Below, one piece after another: positions 36,134 through 47,700 of a stretch of DNA of 64,000 nucleotides (positions are counted from its first letter, which is position 1; every line of letters starts with the position of its first letter). Location of the stretch: positions 91,289,501-91,353,500 of the forward strand of contig CM027381.1 of NCBI GenBank assembly GCA_015680905.1, given 5' to 3'. The notes beneath the pieces were generated by a model. That model was not told where the DNA came from and made no database searches. It saw only the letters and a program-made list of their open reading frames with translations. The translations under genes were made by a program, and so were the position numbers. Source of the stretch: Coptis chinensis (Eukaryota; Streptophyta; Magnoliopsida; Ranunculales; Ranunculaceae).

Positions 36134-36196
36134 ATGGACTTTCTCCTGTTGCAGGCAATGAAGAAACACTTTGCAGGGATAGGTGGTGGTTATTGA

Positions 36197-37409
36197 GTAC
36201 ATATTTGAGAAATAGCATATGGTCTTTTCCATTTTTATATCATTTGGTGCAACCAAATTTTGTTCAGTAGGTTTCCTGCTTGATTTTGAATATAGTATTG
36301 AGTAGTCCTGTCATAGTAAATGTATAGTGTCCTGAGAATCTTTTAACATATAAAGTTAAGCTTGGCCCAGATAAACTTATTTGTCTCCGGAATTTGAATA
36401 GAGAAAGAAACACATCTTCGGAATTTGAATACAGAAAATTAGTTTTGGTTGAAGTTTGAAGATCTTATTACTACTGTAATAGAAAATGTCTTTAATTATA
36501 ATTGGAACAAGGAGGGCTAATTCTAAATTTTCAAGAATAGTGCAAATTGTCCAGTCCGCCATTATTTTGGGCGCAATGAAGGTGTTACATATCGTTTTAT
36601 TCACCGACGACCCACCGCTGGAGGAAGGGCTACTGGATTGGTCCTCTAAAAGGGAACCACTGAATGATAATTGATATATATTATCTGCATATTATTAGAT
36701 ATACATAAATATCTTATAATATCAAAAGATGAAACATGCATGTTCATAGTTCCACATACTGATGCTTATTTAGTAAAGTTGATCGTATCACAATGAAGTA
36801 TTTTTGTCTTTTCATCTAGATCATTTTTAGCATTCAAAATTAAAATAATAAGATGTTCATTCCAACAACCTTCCTCTATCTAATTATGCATGCGAAGGAT
36901 TATGCATTATCACATGGAGATATTCAAGTATATTGTGTAATTTGTCCGAGCACTGAGAGAAGTTTGGCTCGGGGCTTTGGCTATCTATGTAGCAAGTCCG
37001 GCCATAGGCCGAGCCAAATGGCTAGTTAGTATTAAAGGACAATCCATAGTTTAATGTTGAACCTTTTCCTCAACTTAAGACTTGCTTTTGAGTTCTTCCA
37101 TTTCAGATTTGTGATACATTCATAAAGAGATAATAACTAGCCACCGTTGAATTACTTCTGTTTCTGTATACAGTTGCTACAAGTATAACATTTACATGAA
37201 CAGGTTTACAAAAGTACTACACCAAGAAGGTCATTGTATCATCAAAGTATAAAATACAGAGTAACTGTTCTATGTCACATTGTGATGAAAAGTAGAGAGC
37301 AATAGACGTGTCTTTCCTAAAAAAATCCTTCATATTGCAAGCAGTATCAAACAATCCTGTTCCCTGGTTCACCCTGTGAAATTTAACCCAGCTTCAACAG
37401 CTTCCCATG
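36197..37409. other. Intergenic spacer
   Basis: AT-rich. A small imperfect hairpin, TTTGGCTCGG facing CCGAGCCAAA, lies at about 36,964-37,018. No coding signal is supported. Confidence 0.4.
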
Positions 37410-37882
37410 TCATATGGCATCAGCAAGATCAGCTTGACAAGCTCTCCTGTCAAAAGGTTAAGGCATCAAGATAATGAAGTTAATTAACAAAATCATCATA
37501 CATCTTTTTGGTCAGTTTATTAACAAGCCTCCTAGTTTACTGATCAACAAATAAAAATAAATATAATAAGCTTCCACAAATCTCATTTCCAAATTCAGAG
37601 AACCATACTGAACTAGGTGTGGACAATGGGAAAAAAGAAACTTAACTGGAATGCGTTTCGAAGCTCTTCGTCATCAGGATCTAGTTCCATACCATGGTGG
37701 AATGCAACAACTGCTTTATCGAACTTCTGCAATGTACACCACGCTACACCTTCCCTGTAATGTGCCTCTCCCCATTCATGGTCCAGCTCCACGCATTTCA
37801 AGGCATCCTCTTCTTTAGTAAGCACCCAACAAATGCTTCTCTTGGATAACAGAAATTTATCCAAAGGATTTGCATAGATGGC
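37410..37882 (-). pseudogene. Orphan last two exons of an ankyrin-TPR gene (copy of gene A's 3' end)
   Basis: Exon 37,882-37,647 (236 nt) encodes NPLDKFLLSKRSICWVL, HEWGEAHYREGVAW and VVAFHHGMELDPDDEELRNAF. Exon 37,446-37,410 encodes RACQADLADAI and a TGA. Splice signals (CTAG acceptor, GTTAAG donor, TGTCAG... wait-free CAG acceptor) match those of gene A exons 10 and 11, and both frames are open. The first exon is 15 nt shorter than gene A's, which keeps the frame. No ankyrin exons or TPR exon 9 accompany it. It is either a truncated duplicate or an alternative pair of 3' exons for gene A, which lies just upstream on the same strand beyond the F-box gene. Confidence 0.75.
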
Positions 37883-38224
37883 CTAGACAGAATCCATTTA
37901 ATCAAAACACTGACCAAAAAGCTTTGTGTGTGTGTGTGAATATAATAAAGTTTACCCGAAGAAACAGACAACACACTAGTATAATGAGAAAAAAAAACAA
38001 GAATGAATCATTCTTTCAATGAAACCTCAGATTGTGCATTCACAAGCAGAACTAAAGACTACAATAAGCCCACAATACTCCACTGAGAAACAAATACTAA
38101 CTTATATTCTAAGACCATAGTCCATCTGCCAAAGATACAACAAAATAAAAGTCTTTCACTTGGCTTGAATTAAAGGTTCCTTAAATGGCATAAACCACAT
38201 CGACTGAAACACATTAGTGGTTCC

Positions 38225-38470
38225 AACTAGCAAAAAAGATGCCAGGTAGCATTTAGCAACTAGCATAGTTGGTCTGAGAATAGGCAATTATTTACCTCCA
38301 TCCTTGGAAAAATTAACTCTAACTTGTCTGTCAAAGGGCAATCCATTCCTTCTGCCCACAGTTCCACCATAGCAGCTGCACACCAGAGATCCTTCATAAA
38401 AGTACTGGAGCATCTTGCCTCGTCCACTGCCTGCTGGAAGTTGGTGAAGCAAACATGCATAGACATAAAT
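38225..38470 (-). other. Possible exon of unknown identity
   Basis: On the minus strand a frame reads QQAVDEARCSSTFMKDLWCA then MVELWAEGMDCPLTDKLELI between a TTCCAG acceptor and a GTAAAT donor. The composition is protein-like. I do not recognise the family. It sits between the orphan TPR exons and the F-box gene. Confidence 0.35.
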
Positions 38471-38497
38471 GGAGCCTATCGCCCCTATTTGTGACTC

Positions 38498-39724
38498 TCA
38501 CTCCACAGCAACTAGGCTCTCAGTGTAGTTTGTTGCTTCACAACAATACTTTTTAAATTTGGACCAATCAATTGTGGAGTCATGCCCATAATGTGAAGGA
38601 GCCAACGGCCATCTCATCCAAGATTGGCTTTTCAGTTCAAAGAAATATAGATACAGTAAGTCGCACACTGCAAGAGTTTCACCTTTGTTTATAAAGCACA
38701 ACGGTTCTAAGAAGCATGACCGTCCCAACTCATGTCTTATGATGAGCTGCTTAAACCATGACTCTGATGCACCATACTCTTTCATCACCCACAATTCAAA
38801 AGAGGCTTCATCATACGAGACTACACATAGATTCCCATCTAATGTTGCGACACTTAACTTAAATGAATTGCAAATCCGATGGTCAGGATAGGGCACTTCA
38901 CGGAAACTTTCACCCCCAACATCATAAGCAATTATGACCGACTCCAAAGATAGTATGCCATTCTTCACTGATCTCTGTGCATTCCAATGAAGCGCGCCAC
39001 TATTAAATACTCCTACCTTTCCCGTAGTAACACCGTAAGGAAAGTCTTGTATCCTACGCCATGAGTTTCTTCTCAGTGAGTAGACTGTGACTTCGTAACC
39101 ACGATTGGGACCACAATACGATACCCTCCTAACCTTTACAACTTCATAATCCTTGCCAGTTGCATTATAACCAAAACCATGTCCGTTCTGATTCGGTCTG
39201 TCACCACATAATGTAGCTGGTAAGATCTTGTGTTTCCGAGTAGAAGGATTCCATAAGCACATGACTGTGTTATACATTGACGACATACATACAAGCCCGT
39301 TGCAAGATCCCCACAATTGAATTCCACTAAACCCAGTTTCCAGTGGATCGTCATCAATGACTCTTGAATGAGATGTTTCCAAATCTAATGAGTTTAAGCT
39401 TTTATGTGGATCAATGAATATAGCATACTTATTAAGATGGTTTTTGGCCTTTGATAAATTCTTTAAGTGGCTATCAACAAAAACAGGATCGGCAATTAAA
39501 GAACACCATGGTTTTGAGACGCACCTGAATCGTAGAATAGACTTGACCGGTAACCATAAGAGTATTGACTCAATGATCTCATCTGGGAGACCATTGTTAA
39601 TCTTTTTCTTCTCCATTATCATCTCTCTGTTTTCTTCAATCTTATCTTCAAATAAATAGTAATGGACTCTGTTTTGGTTTCCAATTGCAATTATAACTCT
39701 GTTTCGGTTAGAATTATATGACAA
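38498..39724 (-). CDS. F-box protein with F-box-associated (FBA) beta-propeller-like domain
   Basis: F-box proteins are substrate receptors of SCF ubiquitin ligases, joining SKP1 through the F-box and a target through the C-terminal domain. A single uninterrupted frame of 408 codons carries the F-box at residues 42-85 (LPDEIIESILLWLPVKS, then RFRCVSKPWCSLIADPVFV). An FBA type-1 domain follows from about residue 130 (WGSCNGLVCM, LWNPSTRKHKILP, YGFGYN-type block, SGALHW). Length and the lack of introns fit the large plant FBA group (CPR1/At3g06240 kin). The first Met at 39,724 gives a 35-residue leader; Met35 or Met37 (39,622 or 39,616) would put the F-box close to the N-terminus, as is usual, and is my preferred start. 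It lies within the ankyrin-TPR array on the same strand. The target is unknown. Confidence 0.88.
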   Translation of the reverse strand: MSYNSNRNRVIIAIGNQNRVHYYLFEDKIEENREMIMEKKKINNGLPDEIIESILLWLPVKSILRFRCVSKPWCSLIADPVFVDSHLKNLSKAKNHLNKYAIFIDPHKSLNSLDLETSHSRVIDDDPLETGFSGIQLWGSCNGLVCMSSMYNTVMCLWNPSTRKHKILPATLCGDRPNQNGHGFGYNATGKDYEVVKVRRVSYCGPNRGYEVTVYSLRRNSWRRIQDFPYGVTTGKVGVFNSGALHWNAQRSVKNGILSLESVIIAYDVGGESFREVPYPDHRICNSFKLSVATLDGNLCVVSYDEASFELWVMKEYGASESWFKQLIIRHELGRSCFLEPLCFINKGETLAVCDLLYLYFFELKSQSWMRWPLAPSHYGHDSTIDWSKFKKYCCEATNYTESLVAVE

Positions 39725-40213
39725 AAATGCCCCAAAGCACGAAAGCCACGTTCACTCAACATCTTCCTATATTCTTTGGAAAGCCTTTCCTCCATTCATC
39801 ATATTCCCACTTCAGACCACATATCAGAATTGCATCAAATCAAAATCAACGAAAATCGAGTTAATATACCACTACTAAACCCCACTTATGTGACATTCAT
39901 AAAGTGAGTGTTGAAGTGGATATGCGCTTTAAAATTGCATAATCAAACGTAAAAAAGCCTGAATTCCTTGCTTTTCCTTTACAGTTGCTACAATTACCCT
40001 ACATTTATATGAACAACTTTACAAAAGTCCTATGCCAACAATGACAGTCATTGTATCAACAACTTGTGAACTAAAGAGTAACTGTTATGTACATATTGAA
40101 ATGAATTAGTCAAGAGTAGATTTGTCTTTTCCCAAAAATCCTTCATATTGCAAGCAGTATCTGACTAATCTTGTTCCCTAGCTCATCTTATGAAATTCAG
40201 CTTCCCTCCCACT
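39725..40213. other. Spacer between F-box gene and gene A
   Basis: It contains the 3' flank of gene A, which resembles the flank of the orphan exons (37,130-37,400): both have ACAGTTGCTACAA and CCTTCATATTGCAAGCAGTA. The similarity shows that the duplication extended past the stop codon by about 250 bp. No gene is present. Confidence 0.55.
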
Positions 40214-43200
40214 TCATATGGCATCAGCAAGATCAGCTTCACAAGCTCTCCTGTTACCATGCATCATTTTGTCAGTTTATTCAAAAGCGTTCTGTTTTAC
40301 TGATCAGCAAATAAATATATAAAATAAATGACCTTCTACAAATCTCATTCCCAAATTCAGAGAACCATACTAAAATAGGTATTATATAAAAAAGAAAAAG
40401 AAAAAGAAAAAACTTAACTGGAATGCAACTTTAAGTTCCTTGTCATTAGGGTCAAGGTCTATACCCTGGCGGAATGCAGCAACTGCTCTATCATACTTCT
40501 TCAATGTACTCCACGCTACGCCTTCCCTGTAATGTGCCTCGGCCCATTCAGGGTCCCACTCCAAGCATTTCCTAGCATCATCTAACGCTTTATCCCCTTC
40601 TCTAGTAAGCGCCCAACAAAGACTTCTCTTGGATAACAGAAATTTATCCAAAGGATTTGCAGAGATGGCCTACACAGAACACAATTAGCCAAAATAAAGT
40701 TAAGCAAAAAAAAAACAGCAACTAAAAGAAAGACTCCAAGACAAAACACGCTCGGTTACCTTGTTGTACCAAAATATGGCCACAAGATAATCGTTTCTGC
40801 TGAAAGCTTCTTCTCCCTTTAGTTTTGCTTCCTTGAAACTCTGCTCCGCTTTGACCTCTATCTGGAAGAAGTTTTCTAGTTTAATGAGACAGTACAATGA
40901 CAGTTCACAATAGCATAATTACAAAGTTCAATCCATAAAAGTATCAATGGGGACTGCACCAACAAATATACAATTCTAGGAAGGACCCAGTCAAATATTT
41001 ATAACGCATAACGCATAAGATGATGTTTACTTATCCAAACTTACATACATGAATTAAATGTATATTCAATGATGATAAAAGGAAACCACAAGATGTATTA
41101 AGCTAGGCGCCTCACTTAAAAAAGACTAAGGTGAAGGAAAACAAACTGTTACTAGGATATATAGTATCTGCCCTCACTTCAACATTTTTTTTTGTTGCTT
41201 TAGAATGTGAAAATGAATTTGAAGCCCTATAAACACCCTATTAATAAAAGTGCGTACTTATAGTCCATTGACCAATGCTCAATGACTATAATCTTAATGT
41301 GGGGAGTGTTAAAATAAAAAACAGGTCCTAGAAGATACAGTTATTTCCAGTACATAACATACATCTATGCGAACATCAGATAGGATATTAATTTTCACAA
41401 AGCAGTTAATAGAAGGAAAAGTAATAGCACCGTAGCCTCAAAATATAGAATACAATATGACACCTGTTCCTTCGCTTCTTCAGAATCTATATGCTTGATT
41501 ATTCCATCGACGGTCCAATCTAAATATGTCGGAATTTGTTGGGACTTAGACAAAAGGATTTGAACATCTTGACGATTCCCTTTTAAAGCTGCAATCTCTA
41601 TCGCTTTCAGGCCAACCTGTAAAACCAGTGATGGAGTAACTTATAAGTTTCAAACAGGACAACTATCGTATTTTCAGAATTACAAACATAAAATAAGAAG
41701 AGAAATATATATATATATATATATAAAGAAGATAAGCTGCACAGAAATCTGTTCCCCCCCCCTACATCATCAACAACATCTGCATTGGCACCCCATTTGA
41801 CTAAAAGTTTGAGTGTCTCTGTTAATCCCTCTGAAGCAGCAAGAAGTATGGGCACTCTTCCACACGACCCAGCGTCGTAGTCAGCACCAGCCTATACATA
41901 CGTAAGCATGATTAAACAATACTTATTGATTAATGAATACTGTGAACATAAAACAGGTTAGTTTCGTACCTTTAACAAAAGTTCTGTGCAACAAAGAGAT
42001 TTTGCAATAATAGACGCCGCCAGGGGGGTCAAACCAGTGTGATAGTATAAATCGGGCTGCGAATGTACATATAGCATACATCAGTTTAATGGAGAGGGGG
42101 AAAAACATTATATTAGCTCCAAGCCTCCAACTGAAAAAACTTCATACAGGTGAAAAGCATTATAAGTCTTATAGCATAAGATAAGACACAAAGCTTTTAT
42201 AATGTTTTTTTTTTACTGATAGAGCTAATATAATGAAATAACATTCTGATTTTGATAGAGGTAATATTAATTAGTAACAAAAAAAAAAATGTAGCCTGTG
42301 TGATTGTCGTTGATGTCCTAATAGATATAAAGCTAACACTAAAGTTTTATAGCATAGGAATCAAAACTATTACACAATATTTAGGAGCCTACGATAAGGT
42401 GCAGCCTACATTAACATAGTTACATAATTATGAAACGAAAACTTACATCAGCATTGTGATTCAACAATGTTTGAAGTGCTTCATGCTTTCCAGCACCCGC
42501 TGCTCTTTGTAGGGGAGTTCCGAGACTTGAGACAATGTTCACCTCAGAACCTCTCAAAAGTAGTAATTCGAGTAACTGGTTGTCTCCTGTGATAATACCA
42601 ACCCAAGTTAGTGATTCAAAGCAATAAAGAACATCAATTGAAACAGAAAACTTGGCAAAGGAAAAGGACCTCTTTCAGCAACATAGTGCAATGGAGTAAA
42701 GCCTGCATCATCTGTTGTATTAGGATTGGCTCCCTGATCTAGTAAGTAAAGTGCAGTGCCCATATGCCCTCCTAAAGATGCAAGGATTAATGGGGTTTTA
42801 CCTGCAAAACGAATCATAAGTTAACCAGCTGATACAACAATTCCAAAGATGCATAATTCTTAAAGTGCATATCTATTAATTTCTCTATCAATCCAAATAA
42901 AAATCAAGATTGCCAAAAAAAATTAGAATGAAGCCAACAAAGAATCAAGAATCATATACCATCTCGATCCATGATCGTGTTAACAAGTCCCCAAACGAGT
43001 TCTACAAAGATAAAAAATAGTTAAAACACAAATTTTCAATTAAAAAAACTCTAAAATCTTGAAAATTTTACCTTTAAGATGTTGTAAATTTCCATTAGAA
43101 GCAGCTAAAAGTATATCTTTCTGAGATTTATGAAGTCCTACGAATGTTGATTTAAATGATTCTTGAAGCACTTCCTTTGATTCTGCAAATGAAACATCAG

Positions 43201-43295
43201 GTTAGGGTTTTAAGTAATGAGTAATTGGAATTGAAACATGGTAACGTTATTTCTTAAAGAAGAAGAAAGAACAAGAATCAACCTAAAGAATCCAT
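40214..43295 (-). CDS. Ankyrin-TPR protein, gene A (TPR10/At3g04710-like), 397 aa
   Basis: Proteins of this family join ankyrin repeats to a C-terminal three-motif TPR domain that can act as an Hsp90/Hsp70 co-chaperone. Eleven exons with GT-AG borders: 43295-43283, 43182-43072, 43001-42960, 42801-42670, 42586-42447, 42056-41970, 41891-41766, 41616-41464, 40861-40760, 40669-40419 and 40250-40214; they total 1194 nt, TGA stop. Ankyrin repeats fill residues about 56-255 (KTPLILASLGGHMGTALYLL, TPLHYVAERG); TPRs fill about 269-385. Compared with B and C, exon 3 is 42 nt and not about 175, so one ankyrin repeat is gone in frame, and exon 10 equals exons 10 plus 11 of the others (171 + 80 = 251). 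LSKRSLC and WAEAHYREG replace LSNRSLC and WPKAYYREG, losing two clamp residues. The last intron donor is GTTAAG. Confidence 0.9.
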
Positions 43296-43384
43296 GGCGA
43301 GTTTCAGGAGTGAGATTTTTTTTGGATTTTAGGGAGAGAGATTTTTTTTGGATTTTTGGAGTGATCTGGTAATGTGTTGCAAAC

Positions 43385-43404
43385 GTTTATATATTGGCGC
43401 CAAG
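43385..43404 (-). promoter_or_regulatory. Gene A core promoter: E2F-like palindrome and TATA box
   Basis: The perfect palindrome TTGGCGCCAA (43,394-43,403) abuts a TATA-type box reading ATATATAAA on the minus strand (43,386-43,394), about 90 bp upstream of the ATG. The E2F consensus is TTTSSCGC; this matches except for the first base. The same pairing occurs at genes B and C. Confidence 0.55.
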
Positions 43405-43439
43405 AACACTTTGGGTTGCTGTTGGTAAATTACGTTATT

Positions 43440-44710
43440 ACCCTTGATCAAATAACGAACTACAGCTGTCCTAACTAACATTTACAGCTCAGCTTGGAAT
43501 CTCGATGCTAATTAATAACCATCCGATGCCCCATGTTGGAACAAACAAATGAGATCACGACAGAAAATCTGACTACAGTCCTACATGGCATTTTACGAAA
43601 ATAAACGGTCTTGCATGTATAATGAAAGATTGCTTTCTCTAGATGATTTGTTATTTGAGATATTTTAAAATTCTGAATTTTCTCAATATTTGAGATGCTT
43701 TATTTAGTAGTGGTGACAGTCATGACTGTTTTTGGGCTACGATTGCTGTTTGAGTTGAAGACGAAGAGAGACAACCATGGCTGGTACAGTTGAACAAGAT
43801 GAATTCTTTGGTTTTCTGGTATTACCTTCTTCTTTTTTAAGCTAAAATGTGAATTAGACTGAATGAGTAGCAAGTTTTTCGTGTGATGTGGCATTAGCCT
43901 AAAATGGGAACTTATCAAGATGTTGCACCATCCTAACCTCACTACTGTAAATCAAATGTCTATGCACATGTTTTTTGGGACCATCGCACGAAATAATGAA
44001 ATATAATCTTGTTTCATGACATATGTTGAATTTTATTTTGGTTTAAAGGCATATACTCAATTAGGGAGAAAAATCATAATACGATCTTCAGATATTTCAA
44101 ATAAAAAACAACTTGTGACAATTTCGTTGGGGTGTGAAGAAAGAAAAAATGCATTGGCGTCACCAAAAAGGAACTGGTCATTGACAATAGAGTGCACAGC
44201 GGCGTTGAAAGCATGCAGGATCCCGAAAAATATAGGGCACCTGTGACTCATTAAATGGGTTGCTTATTGCCAAGAACTTGGTTTATAATTCCACACTAAC
44301 TTACAGTAGTTAAGTTTTCAGACCATGCTACCTCAGTGTAGTAGGACGAGCTTCAGCAAGAAGATCAGACAACGCAAACACATCAGACAAAGAATACCGT
44401 TTTAAAATACAGAAAAAATACAGAAGGCAGATTAAAAAAAATCAGTCAGCCTTTTTCATGAGTCCTGACTCCTGAGCAAGAGTATATACCACGGACTTCA
44501 GCCACATTAGACTTGGAAAAGCCACGTAGGAATGAAAATATTGTTTTTGTTTTAAATCTTACATAAATTGTAATTACGGCATCCTCCCTATCTAATATTC
44601 TAATGGAGGTCCAATGGAAAATACTGTTATTTACATACCAACCCACGAAATACCAAAGTTCACTAGAAATATACATGTCTTTTCCAAAGCAACGAACACT
44701 CCAAATTAAA
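43440..44710. other. Intergenic region between gene A and gene B
   Basis: There is no supported gene. Several short open frames on both strands lack family resemblance. The 3' flank of gene B (44,450-44,710) is included. Confidence 0.45.
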
Positions 44711-47700
44711 TCACGTCTGATTAACAATCTGAGTGGTTTCTCTCCCCTGAGTTACTTTCATGGATTTCATTCTCGCTTGAACAGCTTCCCTGTCAAAAGT
44801 GAGTAGACAAGGTAACGATGTGAAATAAGGAACAATGCTATATGAAATTAATACAACCATTTCCATAACCAAATGAAGCAGGTTGGTATGTCTAACTCCG
44901 TCACGCAATCAAGGTTTACATATTACTGATACATCACATGGGAAAAGGCCCCAAGTCCGTACTATTTCAAAATCTGCCAACTTTGAACCACTGGTTGTAT
45001 TACTTGAGATCCAAAGAGCAACCAAAAGTGAAGAATACAATGGACCATCAAATATGTGAAACAAAATGAAGTCATTGTAGTCAAGGAATTGGTGCTTCAT
45101 TCTTTGTACTTCTAAGTTCTAACTGAGTTCAGCGGAGTCTGGCCAGTTAAAGAACTGTCAGAGTCTTGGTCTCAAGTGTGTCATTCGACTTTTATGTGGT
45201 GTACCTTAGTGCCTAGGTGGAAACAGACATTATATAAAGGGCATAAAAGGTGTCAATGGAATCAAACGGCATTGCTTCTAACTGTATTAATTGCGGGATT
45301 ATTTTAGGATTAGTGGTCGCTTGTGTTAGTTTGTTTTTATTTTTGTATGTGCTTGTTCTCTTGTAAGCCACATTTTCTTACATCTTCTTTATTAGTTAAC
45401 ATCCACAAATGTCATTTCCAAGCTCAAGAGAACCCAACTAATCTAGGTGGCTTCAGCATTTTGATGATTGAAATGTAAGAAAATATCAGTAGATTGCCTA
45501 TTTGCAGGTCTGTATCACATTGGTACGTAGAAGTCACAACATTTATATATGCATTAATATTAAAAACTTAACTGGAATGCATTTTGAAGCTCTTTGTTTT
45601 CAGGAGCCACCTTCAGACCCTTGCAAAATGCATCAGCTGCTTGATCAAACTTCTGCATTTGTGCATATAGCAAGAAACAGAAAGCAAAATTAAGGACATA
45701 AAACTGAAAATAAATTATCAACAGAACAATGGAAAAGAATGTTCATCATAGAGAGTACAGAAATAACACAAACACTTCACATACTTCCAGTATATTCCAC
45801 GCTGCACCTTCCCTGTAGTATGCCTTTGGCCATTCAGGCTTCAGCATTACACAAGCCTGGGCATCACTTAAAGCACGATCTCCTTCTTTCAAACGAGCCC
45901 AGCAAAGGCTCCTATTGGATAGCATTGTTGCATCAAGGGGGTTTTCAAATATGGCCTACACGCAACCCAGTTAACAACTAAAGGATGAGAAAAAGAGTTA
46001 AAAATAATAAAATCTATGCGTAACTGAATGAATGCAATATGAACACCAAGAAAGTAACTAGTTGAGTAGTTGAGAGCTTGATGAAAAACATAACACCAAC
46101 CTGACTATCCCTAGTTACCATTCTATTTAAAAAATGTTAAAAGTGAATTCGGCACACCAGTAGTTCAAACTTCGAAACAACCATTAATGAGCAGCAGATT
46201 CATTCAAAAGCAAACAAAATCAAATAAATAGTAAACCAGACAAAGTTCATGATCTTTAAACGGTAGATGAATGCTGCAAAGCCTCCAGGATAAACTGGCA
46301 TATAAGTAGATGAACTTTTAAAAAAACAAATACGGCAATGGCAAGCTAGAGTAGTTGCTCAAGCAATCTTGGGCTCTAGATGCAACATGCACACAGAGAG
46401 TTCAACCACAGACACTGAACAATACACTTGCAAACTCATAAGCATGAACTTGGTGAATCAATACAAAAAAAAAAAAAAACGAAATAAAATAAAAAACTTC
46501 CAGAAGGACACTCATTCTTTATATGGGTGTATTAACTGGCTTATGAGCTATGCCAACTGGACTGTACACTTGGTTCCAACTACAACAGAAACTGTAAATT
46601 ACAACCACAATTGTCCCACAGAGTTGCCAACATACACATTTACCATTTAGCAGGGAGAAAAACCCACCAAAATATACAGGCACTTATACTACTATATTTA
46701 AAAGAAAATATTACTAACATAAAAGGAAAACGTACACAAATAACTCAAAGAAATACAACCTTATATTCAATGACCATGTCGAGTAAACATATCCGCCGTT
46801 ACGAAAGAGCAGTAAAAAGATACAAGCTAGATGGGCACTAACTAGCTTAGTTAGACAGTTAGTTTACGAGTGGTTGAACCATTTATGCTTAGTTGCGCTC
46901 TAAAAATTTACTCTTAAGTTGTGGATACAATCTCTTAATTCCTATATAGATGATCCACAATAACTGCAACAACAACAACAAAAAACTCTGAAGCATCTGG
47001 AACTATGAAAAATTGGTTAGAAAGTTCAAATTTGGATTTTCCCCTTTTCTACTTTGGATAACTCACTCCAAAGTTTGCGTGTGTGCCTATTTAAAAGTTC
47101 GTGTATTCTATCATATTGGATACAGGTACAGGTATACTGTTCCTATTTCATAATCTGCACTTAGCGATTTAGAACGAAAAAATAAAAAAAATGAGCAGTA
47201 AAAAAACACCTTAAGTACAAAGTATTCTTGAAAAAAATACTCTGGGTTACCTTAGTATACCAAGTTATCGCCGTTAGATAATCCTTTTTCAGGAAAGCTT
47301 CTTCTCCCTTTTGTTTTGCCTCCTCAAGGCCCTGCTCTGCTTTGAGCCTTCTCTGCAAAAAGTTAGATGTTTCATCAGATTAAATTAATGTTTCAAGTAT
47401 AATAATTACAAAGTCCAATCCATAAAACCTGTCAACTGGGACCAACTGTACCAACAAATCCATAAATCTTCTCAGGACATAAGTAAATGTTTATAAAGCA
47501 TTCAACGATGCTTAATTGCTTATATATCCAGATTAATAGATCCTTATAAAGAGAAAAGAAGAAAAGTATTTGCTTTAGGTTCCTTATGATATACTCATTG
47601 TTTGCACATACCCTAGGGAACTCCCTCCCTCAATGAACCACAAAACCAAACCAACACACACACACACACACACACACAATTTTAAGGTTTCATTCATTAA

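Larger units (their letters stand above)
33190..36196 (+). pseudogene. ASCC2/CUE-like gene 3' part, interrupted by PRP3 segments
   Basis: A frame from about 33,193 (AYGFTLHKELPSMDISLDK) through 33,948 includes SQYEYEDEYDDSFDDLGL, RKGPQFYVKDGKNYGYKV and GLGRGGNLPLGAVKKL. These are parts of the plant homologue of activating signal cointegrator 1 complex subunit 2 (a CUE-domain, ubiquitin-binding protein). The long exon ends in a plausible donor (GAAG|GTACT). The last exon of the same gene (AMKKHFAGIGGGY, stop TGA) appears at 36,155-36,196 behind a TTGCAG acceptor. The Gly/Arg-rich block that normally joins them is missing, and direct joining of the two exons is out of phase. The N-terminal two thirds, with the CUE domain, are absent. 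Two PRP3 pieces occupy the gap, so I call it a chimeric pseudogene; a transcript could still exist. Confidence 0.7.
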
